In this document: positions 58,245-64,000 of the stretch, piece by piece | How positions within the stretch are numbered: the first letter of the stretch is position 1 | Layout of the letters: the number at the start of each line of letters is the position of its first letter | Origin: Trichormus sp. NMC-1 | Lineage (GTDB): Bacteria > Cyanobacteriota > Cyanobacteriia > Cyanobacteriales > Nostocaceae | Reading direction: 5' to 3' | Length of the DNA stretch: 64,000 nucleotides | NCBI RefSeq assembly: GCF_001858025.1 | Contig: NZ_LZQD01000001.1 | Coordinates: 944,737 to 1,008,736 of the forward strand | Translations under genes and position numbers: made by a program | The notes under the pieces: model-generated | The model's input: the letters and a program-made list of their open reading frames with translations, nothing else | What the model was told of the DNA's origin: nothing | Database searches by the model: none

Positions 58245-59687
58245 ATGGAGATTTTATCTAATACCGTAGCGTTATCGCGGATGCAATTCGCATTTACAGC
58301 GATTTTTCACATGATTTGGCCTGTATTAACTACAGGTATGTCTATCTACTTAATTGTAGTGGAAGGATTATGGTTAAAAACCAAAAATCCTACTTATTAT
58401 CATCATGCTCGTTTTTGGTCAAAACTGTATTTACTAAACTTTGGAATCGGTGTTGCATCAGGTTTACCAATGGGTTTTCAGTTTGGGACTAACTGGGCTC
58501 CATTATCAGAAGCGGTGGGAGATTTCTTAGGTAGTATTCTGGGGTTTGAAGGCTCAATGGCATTTATGTTAGAGGCTTCTTTTCTGGGAATTATGATGTT
58601 TGGTTGGGAACGAGTTCCTCCCGTAATTCACTATTTAGCAACTATTCTCGTAGCTTTTGGGGCGAATCTTTCCACATTCTGGATTTTGGTTGCTAATTCA
58701 TGGTTTCAAACTCCTAGTGGTGGAGAAATGGTGAATGGTAAGTTTATTGTTGATGACTATTTTCAAGCAATTTTAAATCCCTTCATGGTGAATAGTGTTC
58801 TCCATATGTTCTTAGCAACATTGGAGACTTCTTTATTTGTCATTGGTGGCATTAGTGCTTGGTATATTCTCAATAATCGCCATCAAGAATTTTTTAGCAA
58901 ATCATTCAAAATAGTTTTAGCGATCGCACTTTTTGTCGCTCCTTTACAAGTGTTAATTGGTCATGCTAGTGGCGATCAAGTTTATCAATATCAACCAACT
59001 AAATTAGCAGCAATAGAAGCTCAATGGGAAACTGTACCTGCTGGTGAATCTGCCAAATGGAATATATTAGCAATTCCTAATAGAAAGGCAGAAAAAAATG
59101 ATTGGGAAATTTCTGTTCCTAATGGTTTAAGTTACATTTTAGAACTAAAACCCAAACTTTCTCAACCTGTATTAGGACTCAAAGAATGGAAACCAGAAGA
59201 TCGTCCCCCAATGATTCCTTTGATCTTTTATTCTTTCCGAATCATGGCAGGAATCGGATTTTTCTTAGTAGGATTAATGTTGTGGAGTATTATTCAATGG
59301 CTCAGAGGTAAATTGAGTGAAAATAATATCAATCAACAAAAATGGTTGTTACGGGCTTGGATTTTAGCTGCACCTTTAGGCTATTTGGCAATTGAATCAG
59401 GCTGGATTGTGCGCTGTGTAGGAAGACAACCTTGGACAGTATATGGACAAATTCGTACTACTGATGCAGCGTCTCATTTAGAACCAGGTGAAGTATTATT
59501 TTCACTCACGGTTATTGCCCTTCTTTACAGTGTTTTGTTTGTCTCAGCCATGTTTTTTGGTAGCCGCATTATTCGCAAAGGACCAGATTTGAATTTACCC
59601 ATACCAGGAAGTGAGATCAAAACAGTAATTGCTACTGAATCTGTGAGTCATATTCCCGATAGTCGTCCTTTGGAAACACCGCAATAG
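58245..59687 (+). CDS. cydA: Cytochrome bd-type quinol oxidase subunit I
   Basis: 480 residues with about nine membrane helices. Heme ligand region SRMQFAFTAIFHMIWP with the early His, GFQFGTNW, and the GRQPW signature are present. The Q loop is short, as in cyanide-insensitive (CIO-like) oxidases. Oxidises plastoquinol and reduces O2 without proton pumping. Odd: the usual Glu before GRQPW (E. coli Glu445 in the W.VAE.GRQPW context) is Cys here (WIVRCVGRQPW). First gene of cydAB, 10 bp ahead of cydB. Confidence 0.95.
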   Translation: MEILSNTVALSRMQFAFTAIFHMIWPVLTTGMSIYLIVVEGLWLKTKNPTYYHHARFWSKLYLLNFGIGVASGLPMGFQFGTNWAPLSEAVGDFLGSILGFEGSMAFMLEASFLGIMMFGWERVPPVIHYLATILVAFGANLSTFWILVANSWFQTPSGGEMVNGKFIVDDYFQAILNPFMVNSVLHMFLATLETSLFVIGGISAWYILNNRHQEFFSKSFKIVLAIALFVAPLQVLIGHASGDQVYQYQPTKLAAIEAQWETVPAGESAKWNILAIPNRKAEKNDWEISVPNGLSYILELKPKLSQPVLGLKEWKPEDRPPMIPLIFYSFRIMAGIGFFLVGLMLWSIIQWLRGKLSENNINQQKWLLRAWILAAPLGYLAIESGWIVRCVGRQPWTVYGQIRTTDAASHLEPGEVLFSLTVIALLYSVLFVSAMFFGSRIIRKGPDLNLPIPGSEIKTVIATESVSHIPDSRPLETPQ

Positions 59688-59697
59688 GAACAATTAC

Positions 59698-60711
59698 ATG
59701 GAAGCTTTACTACACTTTTTACCACAAGTTTGGTTTGTAATTCTGGGGTTATTTCTGTTTCTTTACGTGCTTTTAGATGGCTTTGATTTAGGCGTTGGTA
59801 TCCTCTCTTTGACTTCTTCTGATGAGAAACGCCGTAGTTTATTAATGACCAGTTTAGGCAACGTTTGGGATGCTAACGAAACCTGGTTAGTTTTGATGGC
59901 AGGTGCATTATTTGGAGCTTTTCCTTTAGCTTATGGAACAATTTTAAGTGCGCTTTATCTGCCTTTGATGGTAATGGTTGTAGGGTTAATTTTGCGGGCA
60001 GTTGCTTTTGAATTTAGGGAACATTCTGATAATAAAAGTTTCTGGAATTTTGCCTTTGGAATTGGTAGTTTTATTGCTTCTCTATTTCAAGGATTTGCCT
60101 TGGGTGGTGTATTAGCAGGAATCAAAGTTGATGCGGCTGGGCATTTTATTGGTGGGATATGGGATTGGTTAAGTTGGCAATCATTACTAACAGCATTGAC
60201 ACTTGTGCAAGGTTATGTATTGATTGGTTCAACTTACCTGATTCTGAAAACAGAAGGTACATTACAGGAAACTCACTTTCGCACAGCCAAATTAGCAGCT
60301 TGGACAACTTTCATTGGAGCAATTTTAATTACAATTAGTACACCAATTGTCTATGAAAATGCCAGAGCCAGGCTATTTCATCAACCAGAGGTTTATATTT
60401 TTGCTTTGATTCCTTTGTTGGGTATGCTGTTGATTTGGTTGCTGTTGCAAAGCCTAAACCGGAAAGAGGAAGTTGCCTCATTTGTCTATACAGCATTAGT
60501 CTTTCTCCTGACATTTATTGGTTTGGGATTTATTGCCTTTCCCTACATTATTCCCCCGACTATTACCATTTATCAAGCAGCATCTTCTGCCACTTCAATG
60601 GTATTTATGATTACGTTCATTGGGTTTTTGATTCCAATTATGTTGTTTTACAACATCTACAATTACTTTGTCTTCCGAGGTAAGGTAGTCACCAGTGAGG
60701 AAAGAGAATAA
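59698..60711 (+). CDS. cydB: Cytochrome bd-type quinol oxidase subunit II
   Basis: 337 residues, eight membrane helices. LLDGFDLGVGIL and GNVWDANETWLVLMAGALFGAFP (quoted in parts: NVWDANETWLV) are the hallmark N-terminal motifs of CydB. Partner of CydA. No cydX-like small subunit is evident after it. A terminator follows at 60732. Confidence 0.97.
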   Translation: MEALLHFLPQVWFVILGLFLFLYVLLDGFDLGVGILSLTSSDEKRRSLLMTSLGNVWDANETWLVLMAGALFGAFPLAYGTILSALYLPLMVMVVGLILRAVAFEFREHSDNKSFWNFAFGIGSFIASLFQGFALGGVLAGIKVDAAGHFIGGIWDWLSWQSLLTALTLVQGYVLIGSTYLILKTEGTLQETHFRTAKLAAWTTFIGAILITISTPIVYENARARLFHQPEVYIFALIPLLGMLLIWLLLQSLNRKEEVASFVYTALVFLLTFIGLGFIAFPYIIPPTITIYQAASSATSMVFMITFIGFLIPIMLFYNIYNYFVFRGKVVTSEERE

Positions 60712-60731
60712 ATTTCTAGTGATTTGAAAAG

Positions 60732-60770
60732 ATTCTCGATTTCTTGGAGAAGTCGGGAATGTTTTTTTTT
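60732..60770 (+). terminator. Rho-independent terminator of cydAB
   Basis: ATTCTCGATTTCT pairs with AGAAGTCGGGAAT (60732-60760) around a short TGG loop with two G-U type pairs, then nine T at 60762-60770. It may also serve the convergent ABC operon. Confidence 0.85.
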
Positions 60771-60779
60771 AAATCACAA

Positions 60780-61793
60780 CTATAAAAAATCCAAAAATTT
60801 CATGAGTTCATATAAAGAATAATGTGTAGACACAGTTTTATATTTCCTGACTTTCCAAAAAACCTCTTGAGGACTAGAAATAACTTCTACTGTGATTTGT
60901 GCAGATTTACCACCTTGTAAAACTGTAAATCCAACTCTTTGTAAAGCACGACTAGTCCAAATAGCAGCAACACCTTCACCTATCAAATTAACTTCCCCTT
61001 TGTATGGTATATGCAGATTAAATTCCCCAGAAAAAATATTAAATTCCACACCCTCACTGCGGAAAGTATCAGCAAATGCACCACTTAATATCAAATCTTC
61101 TGGTGCGCCAACATGGAGAATACCATTAATCCCTAACAGCCAAATTTTATCAGCAAGGCGCAAAGCTAAATCTAAATCATGGGTAGAAAGCAGAATCGCT
61201 TGATTTGTATCCCGCGCTAACTGACGTAACAATTGCATAATTTCTACCCGACGTGGTAAATCTAAAAATGCTGTTGGTTCATCCAATAACATCACCATAG
61301 GTGACTGTGCTAAAGCACGAGCAATCATAATTTTCTGTCGTTCACCATCACTTAATTCGCTAACATTACGGTGGGCTAAATTTACCGCTCCCACAGATTT
61401 TATCGCCCAATTAATTATATCTTCATCTTCAGATGATAACTTTCCCCACCAGTCAGTATAAGGATATCTTCCCATAGTTACCAAAGCATAAGCTGATAAC
61501 ATTCCCACATCAACTTTTTCAGTCAATACCAAACTTAAACGTTTTGCTAATTCCTGTGGTGGTAACTTATAAATATCATCTTCTAAAAGTTTAACTTCCC
61601 CAGCAATTGGTGGTTGCATTCCTGCCAGAGTTCGCAATAAAGTAGACTTACCCGCACCATTAGCACCTAGTAAACAAACCAACTCCCCCGCTTGCAAAGA
61701 TGTAACAATATTAGATGCAACATTCCGAATAGTTTTATGGGAAGTCTTATAACCAATAGTCAAATTATGAGTTGTCAGAATTGAATTACTCAT
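60780..61793 (-). CDS. FecE/FhuC-type ABC transporter ATP-binding protein
   Basis: 337 residues; the ATPase part is about 255, followed by a ~80-residue C-terminal extension. Walker A GANGAGKSTLL, signature LSDGERQKIMIARALAQ, Walker B VMLLDEPTAFLDLP, and the switch His in LLSTHDLDLAL. Energises uptake of an iron chelate or cobalamin. Its start overlaps the permease stop by 4 bp (ATGA). Third gene of the importer operon. Confidence 0.92.
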   Translation of the reverse strand: MSNSILTTHNLTIGYKTSHKTIRNVASNIVTSLQAGELVCLLGANGAGKSTLLRTLAGMQPPIAGEVKLLEDDIYKLPPQELAKRLSLVLTEKVDVGMLSAYALVTMGRYPYTDWWGKLSSEDEDIINWAIKSVGAVNLAHRNVSELSDGERQKIMIARALAQSPMVMLLDEPTAFLDLPRRVEIMQLLRQLARDTNQAILLSTHDLDLALRLADKIWLLGINGILHVGAPEDLILSGAFADTFRSEGVEFNIFSGEFNLHIPYKGEVNLIGEGVAAIWTSRALQRVGFTVLQGGKSAQITVEVISSPQEVFWKVRKYKTVSTHYSLYELMKFLDFL

Positions 61794-62878
61794 GAAGGGA
61801 AAGATTTTTTTGAATTACGTTTGAGAATTACCCAAGTAACAACAGGAGTTCCTATCAAAGCAGTAATAGCATTTAAAGGTAAAACCATCTGACTGATTAA
61901 AAGCTGGGAAAACAAATCAGCAAATAAAGCTAAAATTGCCCCCATAATTATGACACTAGGAATTAATATCCGATGATCTGAAGTATTAAAAAAACTGCGG
62001 CAAAGATGGGGAATTGCTACACCTAAAAATGCTATCGGTCCACAAAAAGCAGTAATCGCTCCCGCTAATATAGAAGCACTACTAATCACAGAAAATCTAG
62101 TTTTCTGCACTGTTAACCCTAAACTGCGTGCATAAGATTCACCTAATAAAAGTGCATTCAGAGATTTTGATTGCAGCACCGCTATTAATAAACCTACACA
62201 AATAACTGGAGTTAAAATAGCTAATTGTTGCCAAGTTACCCCAGTGAAACTACCAAAAGTCCACATTATATAACTTTGAATCCGTTCTTTTGAACTAAAT
62301 TGCAACAAAATACTTACCATTGCACTTGTCGCATATCCAAATAATAAACCTAAAATTAACAGCGTCATTGTGTCTTGCACACGACGAGAAACAACTAACA
62401 TTAACCCTAATACTGATGCTGCACCAAAACTTGCCGCTATAACTAAACTAAAATCACCAATCATTCCTAAATCAGTTAATAACGTCGGTACAGTCAAACT
62501 TGCTGTCAGTAAAACCAACGCTACTCCTAAACTTGCACCGGAACTAATTCCTAATACAAAAGGACCCGCTAAAGGATTTTTAAATAGAGTTTGCATTTGC
62601 AAGCCACTTACCCCTAAAGCTGCACCGGCTAACGTTGCAGTTAAGGCTTTAGGTAGACGAAATTTGAGAATAATATTTGTCCATGTTGTCTTTTCTGCTT
62701 CTTGTCCCAGCAAGATATTCATAACCTCATGAATGGGAATATTCACAGCCCCAAATCCTAAATCCAGTAAGAATGCCAAAATTAAACATAGTAGTAAAAT
62801 CGAGAAAATCAAATATTTCTTATTAATAAATTTCCAGAGTAAAAATTTATTAATAACCTCATGCTTTTTGATTAACAT
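61790..62878 (-). CDS. FecCD-type ABC transporter permease
   Basis: 362 residues with about ten membrane helices. FecCD motifs: FRLPKALTATLAGAALGVSG, LQMQTLFKNPLAGPFVLGIS, GAITAFCGPIAFLGVAIPHL (coupling helix region with a Gly-rich loop) and the closing LIGTPVVTWVILKR. Belongs to the BtuC/FhuB superfamily of siderophore, heme and B12 permeases. Overlaps the binding-protein stop by 1 bp (TAATG). Confidence 0.93.
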   Translation of the reverse strand: MLIKKHEVINKFLLWKFINKKYLIFSILLLCLILAFLLDLGFGAVNIPIHEVMNILLGQEAEKTTWTNIILKFRLPKALTATLAGAALGVSGLQMQTLFKNPLAGPFVLGISSGASLGVALVLLTASLTVPTLLTDLGMIGDFSLVIAASFGAASVLGLMLVVSRRVQDTMTLLILGLLFGYATSAMVSILLQFSSKERIQSYIMWTFGSFTGVTWQQLAILTPVICVGLLIAVLQSKSLNALLLGESYARSLGLTVQKTRFSVISSASILAGAITAFCGPIAFLGVAIPHLCRSFFNTSDHRILIPSVIIMGAILALFADLFSQLLISQMVLPLNAITALIGTPVVTWVILKRNSKKSFPS

Positions 62879-64000
62879 TATTTATTCACTTTTTGATAGT
62901 AAAATAGGTTATAATTTGGTAATATTTCTGGATGAAATATTTTAATTAAATCAGATAAAACTACATCTGGGTTACTAATTCCACTTTGCCAGTAGTCATT
63001 ACCACCATTAGCATTAACACGAGCATTATTATTATAAAGATTTCCTTTTTTGAAAGCATTAAAATCACCATAACGATTATCTTCAGTCACAACATCTTTT
63101 AAACTTAGCCAAGATTGTCTAAGATTCAACCAATAATCAGCATTAGCAGCGCGTTCAAACACAGCTTCAAAAGATATAGGTAAACTACCAGAAGATTTAT
63201 CCTCACTCCAAAGATAATTTGCACCTGCGTCAGCGAGATATTTGGCTACATAACTATTACCACCTGGTGTGTGCCAAGTCCCTTTAAAATTGAAGCCTAC
63301 AAACACAGTCGGACGATTTTTAACAGCTTTAGCTTTAGTCGCAATATCTTCGTATTTCTTAGCAATTTCAGCAAATATTTTCTCCACCTCTTCCTCCTTA
63401 TTAAAAAATAAAGCAGTAAATTTTAACCATTCACTTCTTCCCAATGGTGTATCTTCCATATATTCAGCATTTATAGCCACCTTTAACCCAGCTTCCAACA
63501 ACTTAGGAAAACTATCAGTTTGTTGATTTCCAGTACCAAAAGTGGTAACTAACTCAGGATTAAGTTCTAAAACTTTCTCCACATTCACAGTAGAATTATT
63601 GCCAACAGATACCACCTTACCAGCCTTGATTCTGTCAATAAAATCTGGTGTAGTTACTTGTTTAATATCGCTAACACCGATTAACTTATCAACAACATTT
63701 AACTTAGAAAAATGTGGTAAATGAGTTGTAGAGAGAGAAATCACAGAACTGACAGGTGTAGTAAATACTTGGGACTTTTCAAACCCTGGTGGTGTCGGTG
63801 TACCGCATTGAACCAAAACATATTTAAAACCTGTTTTAGCATCTTTCCAGGGATTTTTAATCGTCACGACTTTGTAGTTTTTATAATATTCAACTGCAAA
63901 GCCGATAGCATGATTAACCTTCACCTTATTGGGAAAATAATCAACATTAGGATCATACTTTTGAACACAACCATTATTAGCAGAACTAACAACCAGACTA
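62878..64000 (-). CDS. Periplasmic iron-chelate/cobalamin-type binding protein (5' end outside window)
   Basis: At least 374 codons; the frame continues upstream of the GTG at 63924 to the window edge (SLVVSSANNGCVQKYDPNVD), so the signal sequence is outside. FecB/BtuF-type fold: a long helix linker between two lobes, with TTPVSSVISLSTTHLPHFSK, LIGVSDIKQ, VNVEKVLELNPELVTTFGTG and the second-lobe segment GGNSYVAKYLADAGANYLW. First gene of the importer operon. The ligand is not determined; furA in the same window makes an iron-related role plausible only as a guess. Confidence 0.88.
   Translation of the reverse strand, partial: SLVVSSANNGCVQKYDPNVDYFPNKVKVNHAIGFAVEYYKNYKVVTIKNPWKDAKTGFKYVLVQCGTPTPPGFEKSQVFTTPVSSVISLSTTHLPHFSKLNVVDKLIGVSDIKQVTTPDFIDRIKAGKVVSVGNNSTVNVEKVLELNPELVTTFGTGNQQTDSFPKLLEAGLKVAINAEYMEDTPLGRSEWLKFTALFFNKEEEVEKIFAEIAKKYEDIATKAKAVKNRPTVFVGFNFKGTWHTPGGNSYVAKYLADAGANYLWSEDKSSGSLPISFEAVFERAANADYWLNLRQSWLSLKDVVTEDNRYGDFNAFKKGNLYNNNARVNANGGNDYWQSGISNPDVVLSDLIKIFHPEILPNYNLFYYQKVNK

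Overview
This window looks like chromosome from a filamentous, probably heterocyst-forming cyanobacterium of the Nostoc/Anabaena group. The signs are frequent GCGATCGC-type HIP1 sites, many tandem 7-bp repeats of Nostocales type, cyanobacterial families (DUF1830, DUF1997, arginine-tailed RNase E, CTERM-like secreted proteins), and a furA-sigC-cell wall gene arrangement like that known from Anabaena sp. PCC 7120.

Layout. 1-8 kb: 5' part of ferredoxin-type glutamate synthase (minus strand, cut by the window edge), a phosphodiester glycosidase-family secreted protein, a cupin and an IscA/HesB protein. 8.4-13.7 kb: str-type operon rpsL-rpsG-fusA-tuf-rpsJ behind a consensus sigma-70 promoter. 14-25 kb: Lon-substrate-binding-domain protein, pheA, DUF1997 protein, rnhB-rne, a large radical SAM protein, a STAS protein, small conserved proteins, clpS. 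25-34.9 kb: accessory region with a CPBP protease, small secreted and membrane proteins, a DICT/HD and pentapeptide pair, a radical SAM protein, two tandem secreted paralogues, and an Rpn-like gene flanked by two matching promoter-hairpin cassettes that may encode small RNAs. 35-42.5 kb: a six-PAS diguanylate cyclase, nanE and a GAF histidine kinase. 42.6-50.3 kb: cobN carrying a 73-copy heptamer array, a peptidoglycan-binding protein convergent with furA, and sigC. 50.8-53 kb: gpsA, lipA, tRNA-Pro. 53-54.4 kb: gene graveyard. 54.4-64 kb: glycosyltransferase, C-terminal processing protease, YdcF-like protein, cydAB, and a FecBCD-type metal-chelate ABC importer running off the right edge.

The most striking locus is 52.9-54.4 kb. 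Immediately downstream of tRNA-Pro(CGG) I read the wreck of a type V-K CRISPR-associated transposon (CAST): a candidate transposon end with repeated TTGCCAAATTA motifs; a truncated 13-nt CRISPR repeat followed by a short spacer matching the neighbouring tRNA-Pro gene beside a GTN-type PAM (a delocalised homing guide); a two-repeat CRISPR remnant; a broken MerR-like regulator (CvkR-like candidate); and a TnsB N-terminal fragment split by a palindromic repeat. cas12k, tnsC and tniQ are not present. A type I restriction HsdR scrap adjoins.

The second theme is repeat invasion of coding sequence. cobN has several in-frame repeat insertions, including a 511-bp array of 73 exact 7-bp units. Because 7 is not a multiple of 3, gain or loss of units could switch the gene on and off. 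The B12-domain/radical SAM gene at 20-22.8 kb has a smaller insertion of the same type.
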